A DNA stretch of 64,000 bases from Natronoarchaeum rubrum (GCF_024494695.1 NZ_JANHDP010000005.1:248001-312000); one strand, 5' to 3'. Positions 26,077 to 35,129 are shown, counted from the stretch's first letter. The notes: generated by a model not told the origin, from the letters alone. Numbers and translations are program-made.

Positions 26077-27150
26077 CTACGGCTCAGGGTTGAACAGCTC
26101 GGGACGCTCCTCGCCCTTGGCGTTGACCGTCGCCATCAGGCCCTTCCGAGCGACCCGGCTGAGCGCGTGGTCGACCAGCTTCACGGTGCCGGGGACCGGG
26201 AAGTCCATCGTCGCGACCGCACAGCTACCCGGCGCGACCGGCTTCGTCTGCACGTCGTGGTCCGGATCGGAGCTGAGCGCCCCCTCCGCCCAGATGTCGC
26301 TCCAGACGTTCCCGATCGGGTGGAAGCTACTGGTGAGGTTCGGGCCGCCGGTCACCATGAACACCCGGGCGGTCTGGCCCGTCTCGACCTCGGCGGCGTG
26401 GCCGTACCCGTCGGGCGTCATCGCGTACGCCTCGCCGTTCATCACGACGTAGGTCGGCTCCTCGGCCGCCATGGACTCCATGTCGAACTTGTGGTGGCCC
26501 TCGGCGCCGGTCTCCTTGTTAGTGTAGAGCTCGTGCTGGCCGATGTACAGCTCCTCGTCGACCTCGGGAAGCCCCTCCTTGGGCTCGACGAGGATCATGC
26601 CGAACATGCCCGCGCTGATGTGCATGTCCATGTTCGGCACGGCGCAGTGGTAGATGAACGCGCCGGGGTACTGCGCCTCGAACTGCAGGTTCGCCGTCTC
26701 GCCCGGGGCGGTCATCGTCGCCTCGGCGCCGCCGCCCGGCCCGTAACACGCGTGGAAGTCGACGTTGTGGGGGAGGCTGTTCTCCTCGGGGTTCTCGAAG
26801 GTCACGTTGAGCGTGTCGCCCTGACGGACCCGGATGAACGGCCCCGGAACCTGCCCGTTGTAGGTCATGTACGTGAACGTGACGCCGTCCTCGACCTCGG
26901 CGGTCACCTCCTCGGGGCGGAGCGTCACGTCGACCTCCTTTGGCTCGTCCCGGTTGATCGGGTCCGGGATGTCGGTCGGTTCGGCCGCGACGCGATCGAC
27001 GTCGAGCGTCGGCTCGGTCTGCTGGGGCTGGGGCTCGGTCTCGTTGGTCGGTTCCTCAGCGCTCGGTGCTTCGCCCGTACAGCCCGCCAGCGCGAGGCCG
27101 GACATCGCGCCGGCGCCCTGGAGCACGCGTCGTCGGTTGGTGTCGAACAT
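26077..27150 (-). CDS. nirK: Copper-containing nitrite reductase NirK
   Basis: A 357-residue two-cupredoxin enzyme that reduces nitrite to NO outside the cell membrane. The signal NRRRVLQGAGAMSGLALAGC is a Tat lipobox with Cys24 as the likely anchor. Every ligand is present: type-1 copper His128, Cys169, His177 and Met182; type-2 copper His133, His168 and His328; catalytic Asp131 and His277. In Alcaligenes numbering these are His95, Cys136, His145, Met150, His100, His135, His306, Asp98 and His255. A strong Shine-Dalgarno (AGGAGG, minus strand 27159-27164) lies 8 nt before the ATG, so this mRNA is leadered. Confidence 0.97.
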   Translation of the reverse strand: MFDTNRRRVLQGAGAMSGLALAGCTGEAPSAEEPTNETEPQPQQTEPTLDVDRVAAEPTDIPDPINRDEPKEVDVTLRPEEVTAEVEDGVTFTYMTYNGQVPGPFIRVRQGDTLNVTFENPEENSLPHNVDFHACYGPGGGAEATMTAPGETANLQFEAQYPGAFIYHCAVPNMDMHISAGMFGMILVEPKEGLPEVDEELYIGQHELYTNKETGAEGHHKFDMESMAAEEPTYVVMNGEAYAMTPDGYGHAAEVETGQTARVFMVTGGPNLTSSFHPIGNVWSDIWAEGALSSDPDHDVQTKPVAPGSCAVATMDFPVPGTVKLVDHALSRVARKGLMATVNAKGEERPELFNPEP

Positions 27151-27158
27151 TGGTGTGT

Positions 27159-27164
27159 CCTCCT
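27159..27164 (-). promoter_or_regulatory. Shine-Dalgarno of nirK
   Basis: AGGAGG on the minus strand, 8 nt upstream of the nirK ATG. It stands out because most genes in this window look leaderless. With a TATA-like ACATATTCG at 27232-27240 it predicts a leader of about 60 nt. Confidence 0.6.
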
Positions 27165-27216
27165 ACATGCACAGATTGGCGGTAGACCACCTTCAAGCGG
27201 GCAAATGGTTCCCATC

Positions 27217-27234
27217 TCGCTGGGACGCCAGCGA
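27217..27234. promoter_or_regulatory. Candidate operator in the nirK promoter
   Basis: TCGCTGG-N4-CCAGCGA is a perfect 7-bp inverted repeat directly downstream of the nirK TATA-like element, covering the predicted start site. A second dyad, GTTC-GTGA-GAAC, lies upstream of the TATA at 27256-27267. Repression by a dimeric protein at the start site is a reasonable inference. Confidence 0.5.
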
Positions 27235-27306
27235 ATATGTTCACACCCGTTTCCAGTTCGTGAGAACGGGCTGACGGTCGTCAAAATAGGCCCGTCGAAT
27301 GGAGGG

Positions 27307-28815
27307 TCAGGAACGACGATCGACCTGCGCTTCGTAGCTCTCGCCGTCGTAGCCGACCCGCGCGACGTCACTGTCGTAGCCGACGACCCGCTCGGCCGTT
27401 CGCTCGTCGGTGTGTACGACGACCCGGTCGACCCCGTCGTCGAAGAACGCCAGGACGTTCCGCAGGCCGCGGTACCGCTGCCGGTACAGCTGTTCGGTGA
27501 TCACCGTCGATTCGGCGTCGTCTGTCCGGGTCGCGGTCAGGGTCGCGGGTGACGCGTGCTCGCCCTCCTCCGGGCGGGCTGTCGTGACCGTGACGGTCGT
27601 CCCCGATGTTTCGGCCGTCGCGTCGGCCGTCGGCTCGAGGGCGACGGCGTCGCCGACCAGTTTGACCATCGCGGCGCTGTGGTCCGTCTCGTGACCGTAT
27701 CCCGCCACTGCGGCGTAGCGCCCGCCCCCGAGGTGTCCGAATTCGGTTGCGCCGTCGCAGGGGACCGACTCGCCGCCGAACGCGTGGAGCGTCCACGTCT
27801 TCGTCGCTCCGGGGCCGACGATTCGGCAGTCGGCAGTGTGCACGTACGGTCCGATGTGATACCACCGCCCGTCGACGAGTTTGTAGAGGTTCCAGTGGCC
27901 GCACTTGGTCGACTCGCGCGAGCGGTTGACGAACGTGAACTCGACTTCCGCGGGGAGGTCCGTTCGCTCGGTACTCGGGCGAACGAACGTCGGCGTCGAC
28001 GCGTCAGCGTCGTGGAACCACGCGATCGAGTCCTCCCGCGGCGTCGACGGGACGGATTCGCCCTCGAACCGCGACGCCGCCGCGGGGCCCGGCTCGTCGG
28101 TGTTCCAGGCGGCGATCCGGACCGCGTCCCGCTGGCCCCTGCTGAACTCGTAGACGCCCGTGGGACGGCCGCTCCCGGTGCCGTCGGCGTGACCGACGAC
28201 CGCGTACTCCCCGCGGACGACCTCGCCGGGGTCTAGCCGGACCGTCTCGGGCAGCCTGATGCGGTCGCCGGCGAGCCGCCAGTGACCGTCGCCGTCCCGC
28301 TCGATGGGCGGCTCGGCGTCCGAGAGATCGTGGTTCTCGGTCGGGACCAGCACGAGCGTCTGGCGGTAGGTGTACTCGCCGCCCCCGCGGTCCCCGCCCA
28401 TCGGATAGGGGTGATCGCTCCCCAGCCGGCCGAACGGCGGCGTCCAGCGTAGCTCGAACGTGTTCTCGTAGTCGTTCGCGTTCTCCAGCGACGCGACGAT
28501 GCGTGCGGGATGGTTCTCGGTCGCCGTTTCGGCGAACCGCAGCCTGATTTCACCTCCGTCCTCGGTTCGGTAGCGCCGCGGCGAGAGCGCGTACGTGCGA
28601 TCGATCGTCTCCAGGTCGACGATGCTGGCGGCCGATCGTTCGTCCTCGAACTCGACCGGGCCGTCGTTCTCGTTCCCGCCCGTTGCGCCCTTTTCGTTCT
28701 CGTTGGGCGTGTCTTCGGGTGGGGTGTCGTCTCTCCCGTCGTCCGTGGTCAACACCGACGAACACCCCGCGAGCGCGCTCGTCCCGAGTGCCGCCGCAAA
28801 CGTCCGTCTGCGCAT
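27307..28815 (-). CDS. Tat-exported lipoprotein between nirK and norB
   Basis: A 502-residue protein with Tat/lipobox signal MRRRTFAAALGTSALAGCSS (lipid at Cys18). A disordered Asp/Glu/Asn stretch runs to about residue 60. Long beta-rich domains follow that I do not recognise. Single-copy patches include SRESTKCGHWNLYKLVDGRW and YVHTADCRIVGPGATKTWTL, where two Cys are separated by about 24 residues. No copper or heme motif is visible, so an enzymatic role in denitrification is not shown. It is on the same strand as nirK and norB, between them, 118 bp from the norB stop. Confidence 0.75.
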   Translation of the reverse strand: MRRRTFAAALGTSALAGCSSVLTTDDGRDDTPPEDTPNENEKGATGGNENDGPVEFEDERSAASIVDLETIDRTYALSPRRYRTEDGGEIRLRFAETATENHPARIVASLENANDYENTFELRWTPPFGRLGSDHPYPMGGDRGGGEYTYRQTLVLVPTENHDLSDAEPPIERDGDGHWRLAGDRIRLPETVRLDPGEVVRGEYAVVGHADGTGSGRPTGVYEFSRGQRDAVRIAAWNTDEPGPAAASRFEGESVPSTPREDSIAWFHDADASTPTFVRPSTERTDLPAEVEFTFVNRSRESTKCGHWNLYKLVDGRWYHIGPYVHTADCRIVGPGATKTWTLHAFGGESVPCDGATEFGHLGGGRYAAVAGYGHETDHSAAMVKLVGDAVALEPTADATAETSGTTVTVTTARPEEGEHASPATLTATRTDDAESTVITEQLYRQRYRGLRNVLAFFDDGVDRVVVHTDERTAERVVGYDSDVARVGYDGESYEAQVDRRS

Positions 28816-28932
28816 ATCCGCGTCTTCTCTACTGTAGCCTACATGTCTTGTGGAGAGTCAAACGCGCGTTTGAGGTACGGCATCCGACCCGGCGAGACGC
28901 CCGTGCCGAATCGGCGCCGTCCGTGATTCCTC

Positions 28933-31221
28933 TTAGTCGTCGCTCTCGACCATCACGCGATCGGAGACGACCTGCTCGCTGGGGTCGGTGCTACTGCCCC
29001 GCACGGCGCGGAACTTCCCGACGACGTCCCAGCAGAAGATCGCCGTCCCGACGATGATCAGCGTGTCGCCGGGCATCCGCGCCCAGAACAGCGTCTGGAC
29101 GAGCGGGCGCTCGTAGAACGCTACGCTCCGAGCGACGGCGTAGCTCTCGGTGAACGCGGCCTCCAGCTGGAGGAAGCCGACCGGCAGCACCGAGACGAAC
29201 ACCATCAACGCCAGCCCGACGTTCCAGCACCAGAACGCCGCCCGGAGCTTGCGCTCGTTCCAGCTCGCGGACTCGGTGGTGATCCGGAGCATGTACGTCG
29301 CCATGCCCAGCGCCAGGAAGCCGAAGGCGCCGAACATCGCGGCGTGGGCGTGGCCCACCGTGAGGTAGGTGCCGTGCTCGTAGTAGTTGATCAGCGGGAG
29401 ATTGATGAAAAAGCCGAGGACGCCGGCGCCCACGAAGTTCCAGAACCCGCTGGCGATGATGAAGGCGAAGGGGAGCTTGTAGGGGAACGTCTCGCCCGAC
29501 TCCGCCAGCGCGCGGTACTCGCCGATCGCCTCGAACAGGATGAAGATCAGCGGGATCAGCTCCAGCGTGGAGAACACGCTGCCCATCGGGATCCACACGT
29601 CGGGCTGACCGATCCACCAGTAGTGGTGGGAGACGCCGATGACGCCGCTGCCCATCACCAGCAGCGCTTCGAGACCGACGGCCTTCTCGGCGGAGCGCTT
29701 CGAGAGCAGGTTCATCGACACCAGCGTCAGCCCGACGATGGCGACGATGAAGAACTCGAAGGCGCCCTCGACCCACATGTGGACGACCCACCAGCGCCAG
29801 AACTCGGTGGTGACGATGTTGGTGTCGGGGGTGTAGAACATCCCGGCCATAAAGAGCAGGCCGATCGAGCCGCCCGCGTACAGGATCATGTGCGCGAGGC
29901 CGAACCGCGGCTCGCGGTCCAGCAGCGGCTTGAACGCCCGGGCGACCAGCACGGCCCAGAGGCCGAAGCCGACCAGCAGTCCGATCTGCCAGATGCGGCC
30001 GACTTCGAGGTACTCCAGCCCCTCGTTACCGAGCAGCCACCACAGCTCGCCCGGCAGGTAGCCGTTGGCGCCCAGCCAGATGCCGGTCATGCCGCCGACG
30101 GTGACGACGACGACCGCGCCGAGCAGTCCGTACACGTACTTGCGCTGGTTCTTCGGCTCGCGGCCGGTCAGCAGCGGCCCGAGGAACAGCCCCGCCCCGA
30201 GCCACAGCGCCGCGATCCACAGCACGCCCAGGTCGATGTGCCAGGTCTTCGCGATCGCGAAGGGCACCCACTGCAGGATCTCGAACCCGAGTAACTCCCC
30301 GAGCCCGAAGAAGGCGTCGCGCTCGATGTAGAAGTGCGCCAGCAGTCCGCCCAGCAGCACCTGCGCCAAGAACAGCAAGGCGGACACCGCGACGAACCCG
30401 AGCGCCGCGATCTGACTCGGCGTCAGGTCGATCTCGTCGGGATGGGGAACGTCGATCCCCTCGGTGCTGGGCTCGGGCAGTTCGACGGATCTGTAGAGGT
30501 ACACGCCTGCGCCCGCGCCGGCCACGAGCAACACCATGCTGATGACGCTCCAGGTCATCGCCGACCCGGTCGGAGCGTTACCGGCTTCGGGCACGTAGGG
30601 CCACTCGTTCGTGTAGCTGTGGTCGGTGCCCGGCCGGTCGGCGTGGGAGATCCAGGCGGTCCACATCGCGAAGTCGGCGAACTCGCGGGCCTCCTCCTCG
30701 GACTCGATCATCCCCTCGGGGATACCCCGCTCGGCCGACCCCTCGTTGTAGCGCTCGACGTACTCCTCGCGGACCTGCTCGTGGGCGTACAGCTCGGCCT
30801 CGGAGTACTGGATCGGCCCTTCCGAGCCGGTGACGTCGAGCTCCTCCTTCACGGCGGCGTCGATCGACGCCCGCTCGCCCGTGTCGAGCGCCTCGTACTC
30901 GGCGCCGTGGCGCTCCTGGGCGTAGTACTCCTTCATGTACTGGGTCTTGAGCTCCAGGGCGTCGGCGGTGTAATCCTCGCCGTAGTACGCGCCGTTACCC
31001 AGGATCGACCCGTGGTTCATCAGCCCGTTCGACTGGAACGATTTCTTGCCGTCCTGTACTTGCTGGGCCGTGACGACCGTATCGCCGTCCGGTCCCACGA
31101 CGGTGTCGGGGATCGGCGGCTCCTGCTGGTAGGCCAGCGCCGCGCCGGCCCCCATCACGACCAGGTTGAACACGAAGACGACGACCAGCGCCTTCGCGAG
31201 GGTCTGTCTGGTGACTCGCAT
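28933..31221 (-). CDS. norB: Quinol-dependent nitric oxide reductase NorB (qNor)
   Basis: A single-subunit membrane enzyme of about 762 residues that reduces NO to N2O. After one N-terminal helix an extracytoplasmic domain of about 190 residues (about 35-220) precedes a heme-copper-oxidase-like core of some 13 helices; this is the qNor layout. Histidine motifs for the hemes and FeB are visible: TWHIDLG, VHMWVEGAFEFF (with the NOR glutamate), SHHYWWIG and GHAHAAMFG. I prefer ATG 31221 (MRVTRQTLAKALV) to a GTG 3 nt upstream. It fits the cluster with nirK, which makes its substrate. Confidence 0.95.
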   Translation of the reverse strand: MRVTRQTLAKALVVVFVFNLVVMGAGAALAYQQEPPIPDTVVGPDGDTVVTAQQVQDGKKSFQSNGLMNHGSILGNGAYYGEDYTADALELKTQYMKEYYAQERHGAEYEALDTGERASIDAAVKEELDVTGSEGPIQYSEAELYAHEQVREEYVERYNEGSAERGIPEGMIESEEEAREFADFAMWTAWISHADRPGTDHSYTNEWPYVPEAGNAPTGSAMTWSVISMVLLVAGAGAGVYLYRSVELPEPSTEGIDVPHPDEIDLTPSQIAALGFVAVSALLFLAQVLLGGLLAHFYIERDAFFGLGELLGFEILQWVPFAIAKTWHIDLGVLWIAALWLGAGLFLGPLLTGREPKNQRKYVYGLLGAVVVVTVGGMTGIWLGANGYLPGELWWLLGNEGLEYLEVGRIWQIGLLVGFGLWAVLVARAFKPLLDREPRFGLAHMILYAGGSIGLLFMAGMFYTPDTNIVTTEFWRWWVVHMWVEGAFEFFIVAIVGLTLVSMNLLSKRSAEKAVGLEALLVMGSGVIGVSHHYWWIGQPDVWIPMGSVFSTLELIPLIFILFEAIGEYRALAESGETFPYKLPFAFIIASGFWNFVGAGVLGFFINLPLINYYEHGTYLTVGHAHAAMFGAFGFLALGMATYMLRITTESASWNERKLRAAFWCWNVGLALMVFVSVLPVGFLQLEAAFTESYAVARSVAFYERPLVQTLFWARMPGDTLIIVGTAIFCWDVVGKFRAVRGSSTDPSEQVVSDRVMVESDD

Positions 31222-31285
31222 CACCAGATAGTTCTGCCCCCTCGTTTTTCTACGGCGCTCCGGTTCCCGACCGCCGACAACCCCG

Positions 31286-31299
31286 CCGAACGTGTTCGG
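31286..31299. promoter_or_regulatory. Dyad upstream of norB
   Basis: CCGAAC-GT-GTTCGG, an inverted repeat with 6-bp arms, centred 71 bp upstream of the norB start and about 40 bp upstream of a TATA-like GTAGAAAAAC. The half-sites resemble the CGAAC/GTTCG dyads reported for anaerobic-respiration promoters in Haloferax, but the spacer is 2 nt here; that comparison is from memory. Confidence 0.45.
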
Positions 31300-31400
31300 T
31301 GCAGTGCAGGACCCTCAGAACGGCGAGGCGTTGCTCTCGGGGTCGCGCGCCGACTGCATCCACCGGTGTCTTTTTGTCACGTGCGCGGGAACGGAGCGAC

Positions 31401-31595
31401 ATGATAGACTCGCGCGGCGACATGGACGTCGACGGGCTGATCCGGATCGTCCTCCTGCTGGTCGTCCTACTGCTCGTTCTGGAGATCGTCGGTGAACTGT
31501 TCGGCCTGCTGCTGGGGGTGCTCGGCTTCCTGCAGCCGTTCCTCATGCTCGCGATCGCGGCGCTGCTCGTGCTGTGGCTCGCCGACCGGCTGTAG
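31401..31595 (+). CDS. Small two-helix membrane protein (DUF7554-like)
   Basis: A 64-residue protein starting MIDSRGDMDVDGLIRIV. Two hydrophobic helices (about 14-30 and 37-62) leave only a short charged N-terminus and the end WLADRL. The function is unknown; similar very small proteins are common in haloarchaea. A T-rich box (about 31371-31376) lies at a suitable distance before the ATG at 31401; a longer in-frame extension has no coding character. It diverges from norB. Confidence 0.7.
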   Translation: MIDSRGDMDVDGLIRIVLLLVVLLLVLEIVGELFGLLLGVLGFLQPFLMLAIAALLVLWLADRL

Positions 31596-31689
31596 CCGAT
31601 CGACCGTCGGCGTCGGACGCCGCTGATTCGCCACCGGCTCCCGGCCGCTATACCGCTACGTTCTTTTCGCCCCGTCCGCTACACCGACC

Positions 31690-32199
31690 GTGTTCAGCCT
31701 GAACGCGCCTGTTCCCGGTCGAGTTTCCGCCCTCGCCTCGCGGCTCCACCCCGAGCTGATCGGCTTCGACTCGATCCGGGAGCGTCACTCGATTCTGGTC
31801 AAGCGCCTGGGCGACGGCGCCGGCGTCGGCGGGTATCATCGGCTCGCCGAGCAGGCCCGCACCGCGCTCGCCGGCGCGCCGGCCGTCGAGGCTCGCATCT
31901 CGGAAATCGACGTTTTCGAGGACCCCCCCAACGGCGCCGCACCGGTCGTCTACCTCGCCGTCGAGAGCCCCGGACTCGATCGCATCCACCGCACGCTCGT
32001 CGACGATCTGGGCGCGATTAAGGGACTGGAGGGACCGGACTACACGATGCACGTTACGCTGGCTCGCGGCGGCGACGTCGAGGCGGCGCGGCGGCTCGCC
32101 GAGCGGAAGATCGAGCCGATCGAGTGGACGGTGTCGGAGTTAGAGTTCTGGGACGCGAGTCAGGCAGAAGTGGTGCGGACCGTTTCGCTGCCGGCGTGA
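31690..32199 (+). CDS. 2H phosphodiesterase (2'-5' RNA ligase/cyclic phosphodiesterase-like)
   Basis: A 169-residue protein of the 2H superfamily with a GTG start (MFSLNAPVPGRVSALASRL). The second catalytic motif is clean, HVTLAR. The first reads RHSILVK, where the third position is Ile rather than the usual Thr or Ser. Such enzymes open 2',3'-cyclic phosphates or act on 2'-5' bonds in RNA. Haloarchaeal members may use the altered first motif routinely, so activity is not excluded. The gene stands alone. Confidence 0.8.
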   Translation: MFSLNAPVPGRVSALASRLHPELIGFDSIRERHSILVKRLGDGAGVGGYHRLAEQARTALAGAPAVEARISEIDVFEDPPNGAAPVVYLAVESPGLDRIHRTLVDDLGAIKGLEGPDYTMHVTLARGGDVEAARRLAERKIEPIEWTVSELEFWDASQAEVVRTVSLPA

Positions 32200-32254
32200 T
32201 GCTCGCCGAGACTGGCACCCCTGGACAACGGATCGCAGTGCTCGTCCCAGACGA

Positions 32255-32791
32255 TTAGTTGACGGTGTCGTCGTCCGCCGCGCTGAGCCGCTCGGCTCTG
32301 CGTATCTTCCTTCGAAGTTGCTGCATCACGCCCCGAGTTCGGAGGTCGGGATTCATCTCGAGGATCGTCCCGTGAAACTCGCGAGCCGTATCGACGACTT
32401 CCTCGATCCAGGCCCGTTTCGTAACGGGGCGAGCCGTATCGACTTCGAGCCGCTCGTCCGGATTTCGCGCTCCCTTCAGCGTCGAAGCCCTGGACACGGT
32501 GACCGACGCGTCGTTCCGCGGTTCGACTACCATCCAGGACGGTCCCCACTCGAACTCGACGACGTAGCGTTCGTCCAAGAGGGCGGCATCGACCGTCTCG
32601 AGCAAGTTCAGCACGATGCCACACGCGAATCCGGTCACTCCGCTGTTCGGTCCGCCCCAGATGTACGTATCGCCGATTGCGATAGCGACGGCAATCCAGC
32701 TGTCTGGGTCTCCGTCTTCGACGCTCACTCGATAGCTCCGCTCGTACTGGAAATCGATTGTCGCGGTTTGTGCCGGTGGACCGTCTGTCAT
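32255..32791 (-). CDS. Hypothetical protein of unknown function
   Basis: A 178-residue soluble protein starting MTDGPPAQTATIDFQYERSY. It has no signal peptide and no membrane segment. The N-terminal half is beta-rich, with aromatic/Gly patches (DTYIWGGPNSGVTGFACG and FEWGPSWMVVEPR). The C-terminal 50 residues are basic and helical (MQQLRRKIRRAERLSAADD). GC content is lower than its neighbours, which hints at later acquisition. It lies 26 bp downstream of the helicase on the same strand. I do not recognise it; an immunity-like or phage-related protein is possible but unsupported. Confidence 0.65.
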   Translation of the reverse strand: MTDGPPAQTATIDFQYERSYRVSVEDGDPDSWIAVAIAIGDTYIWGGPNSGVTGFACGIVLNLLETVDAALLDERYVVEFEWGPSWMVVEPRNDASVTVSRASTLKGARNPDERLEVDTARPVTKRAWIEEVVDTAREFHGTILEMNPDLRTRGVMQQLRRKIRRAERLSAADDDTVN

Positions 32792-32817
32792 CGTTCTACT
32801 TTCTCTGTCGAGCGTTG

Positions 32818-34998
32818 CTACGGTCGCGGCGGCTCGCCGTCGTACTTTTGATGGTCGTTGTAGAAGTTCAGCATCGCGAACTTCAGCTTCTCGGGGTCGA
32901 CGTCGATCATCTCCTCGCGCTCCTCGGCCGGGAACGCGTCGCGGACGCTGTACTTGCCGAGTTCGCGTTCTTTCTCCTCGGTATACCGAGCGTCCAGCAG
33001 CGCGCGGACCCCGACGTCCTCCGGCGAGCGCAGCACGCGCCCGAGCGCCTGTCTCGTCTTGCGGATCGTCGGAATCTCGACGGCGTAGCGCCAGCCGGCG
33101 TCCGAGACGCCAGCCCGATCGCCGAACGAGGCGTCGTAGGCGTCCTGAACGGCGTCGGCCCGATCGTCCAGGTGCGGGTAGGGGACGCCGACCACGAGGA
33201 CCGTGTTCGCGTCGTCGCCGTCGAAGCTGACGCCTTCGGCGAGCGTGCCCCACAGCGAGGTCAGCAGGACGCCGTCGTCGCCCTGCGTGAACGTCTCCCG
33301 GAGCTCCTCGGCGCTCTCGCCCGGTTTGTCGAGGTACAGCGTCGCGTCCGATCCCTGGAGATGGCCGTGGTACCGCTCGGCCTCGCTGTAGCTCGGGAAG
33401 AAGGCGAGCACGTTCCCCGGCGTGAAGCGCACGGCGTCTTTGAGCACGTCGGCCACCGCGCCCTGCACCTCGGGGTCGCCCCGGTCGCTCGCGAACAGCG
33501 GCGGCGTCCCGACGGCGTAGGTCCGCCGGTTCTCCGCGGGGAACTGCAGCCCGTAGGCCAGCGTCACCGGATTCGAGAGCCCGAGCACGTCGGAAAACAC
33601 GTCGAACGGCCGGAGCGTCGCGCTCATCAGTACGCTGGCGTGGACCTGATCGAACAGCGTCTCGGTCACCTCGCGGGGGATGCAGTTGTACAGCTCGGCC
33701 CGGCCGTACACCTCGCCGGTGCCGGCGTCCCGGCGCACCGAGACGACCGGGTACTGGCCGAGTTCGGTGCCTTCCGACATCCACGGGTCGAGAAAGGCAG
33801 CGGCCTGCAGCGTCTGGCACTCCTGTCGGGTACTCGACTCGCCGTTCTTGTACGCCTCCTCGTAGCGCTCGTCGAGCGTTCGGCCGAGCTTCTGGGCCGC
33901 TTCGACGTCGCCGTCGATCCCCTGCCCGCTGTAGTTCTGCAGGAACTTCCTGGTGAGGTCGTCCCGGCCCTCCTCGTTGGCGATCGAGACGTCCTCCCAG
34001 TTCTCGTCGACCTGCTCGCGCCCGCCGAACTCGAAGGAATCCTCGTAGGTCTTCACGAGCGCGTCGCGGAACGCGCCGATCACGTTCTGCGCGCGCTCGG
34101 CTCGGGGTTCGTCCGACTCGCGCAACTCGTCGAGGGCGGCGTCGAGCGTGTTCTCCGTGAGCGTGCGCGTGGCGTGCTCGCGCGCGGCGCCCTCGACGTT
34201 GTGAGCCTCGTCGAAGACGGTGATCACGTCCTCGGGATCGCGACCCAGCCACCGGAAGAACTGCTCGCGGATCATCGGATCGAGCAGGTGGTGGTAGTTA
34301 CAGACGACGAGATCGACGCCCTCGATGCCGTCCTTGAGCAGCTCGTAGCCGCAAAAGCCCTGCTCGTGGGCGTGCTCGTAGATCTCGTCGGGCGTCCGGA
34401 CGTCCTCGAATAGCCAGTCGTAGAACGCGTCGGTCTCGCCGGTGAGATTCTTGTAGTAGTAGTCGCAGGTGTTGTTCTCCTCCAAGGCGTCGACCTGCTC
34501 CTCGACGGCGTCGAGTTCGTCCATCACCGCGCTGCGGGCTTCGGTCGCCTGCTCGTCGCCCTCCTGGCTGGCTTCGAGCAGTTCCTGCTGGCGTCGCTCC
34601 AGCTGCTGCTGATCGCGTTCGGCGTCGACCAGATCGTACGTGTTGTCCCGCAAGACCTGGCACTCCTCGTAGTCGACGTCGATATGACACATCGAGCCCT
34701 TCCCTTTGAACACGACCGCCCGGATCGGCTCCTGTCGGGTGATCGCGCGCGCCTCCCGGACGAACTGGCGCATCTGCTGGTGGACGTTGGTCGTGATGAC
34801 GACGGTCTTGTCCTCCTCGCGGGCGTACTCCAGGGCGGGCACCAGCGCCGACAGCGTCTTGCCCGTCCCGCAGGCGCCCTCGAACAGGACGTCCTGGTCG
34901 CGGGTCAGGGCGTTGTAGATGCGGTCCATCGCCTCCCGCTGGTTCGCGTATGGCTCGTCGTACGGGAAGAACCGCATGTACCCGTTGGTTTCGGCCAC
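32818..34998 (-). CDS. XPD/Rad3-family (DinG-like) ATP-dependent DNA helicase
   Basis: A 726-residue superfamily-2 helicase. Walker A is GACGTGKT (41-48), and the DEAH box is at 263-266 (VFDEAHNVEG). Four cysteines between the Walker A and DEAH motifs (C104, C113, C178, C216) match the XPD/DinG iron-sulfur cluster. Motifs V and VI near the C-terminus are LLTSLWGTLAEGVSF and QALGRVLRSPEDVG. It unwinds DNA in the 5' to 3' direction in the family and acts in repair. The GTG start at 34998 agrees with a TATA-like CCCTTTTGG about 26 nt upstream; ATG 34977 is an alternative. Confidence 0.93.
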   Translation of the reverse strand: MAETNGYMRFFPYDEPYANQREAMDRIYNALTRDQDVLFEGACGTGKTLSALVPALEYAREEDKTVVITTNVHQQMRQFVREARAITRQEPIRAVVFKGKGSMCHIDVDYEECQVLRDNTYDLVDAERDQQQLERRQQELLEASQEGDEQATEARSAVMDELDAVEEQVDALEENNTCDYYYKNLTGETDAFYDWLFEDVRTPDEIYEHAHEQGFCGYELLKDGIEGVDLVVCNYHHLLDPMIREQFFRWLGRDPEDVITVFDEAHNVEGAAREHATRTLTENTLDAALDELRESDEPRAERAQNVIGAFRDALVKTYEDSFEFGGREQVDENWEDVSIANEEGRDDLTRKFLQNYSGQGIDGDVEAAQKLGRTLDERYEEAYKNGESSTRQECQTLQAAAFLDPWMSEGTELGQYPVVSVRRDAGTGEVYGRAELYNCIPREVTETLFDQVHASVLMSATLRPFDVFSDVLGLSNPVTLAYGLQFPAENRRTYAVGTPPLFASDRGDPEVQGAVADVLKDAVRFTPGNVLAFFPSYSEAERYHGHLQGSDATLYLDKPGESAEELRETFTQGDDGVLLTSLWGTLAEGVSFDGDDANTVLVVGVPYPHLDDRADAVQDAYDASFGDRAGVSDAGWRYAVEIPTIRKTRQALGRVLRSPEDVGVRALLDARYTEEKERELGKYSVRDAFPAEEREEMIDVDPEKLKFAMLNFYNDHQKYDGEPPRP

Positions 34999-35129
34999 GA
35001 CAGACTCGTGGGTCGCGATCTACCAAAAGGGTTCGGCTGGGGGCGCTCGCGAACGCTCGGCGCCACCCCATCGCGAACGACGCCGCGGCGTCACGCCGCT
35101 ATTAGTCCCTGGAAACCGTACGTTCGCCC

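Noticed and set aside
31690..32199. Inactive 2H protein because of the altered first motif
   Set aside because: HSI instead of H-x-T/S may be normal for haloarchaeal members, so loss of activity is not claimed.
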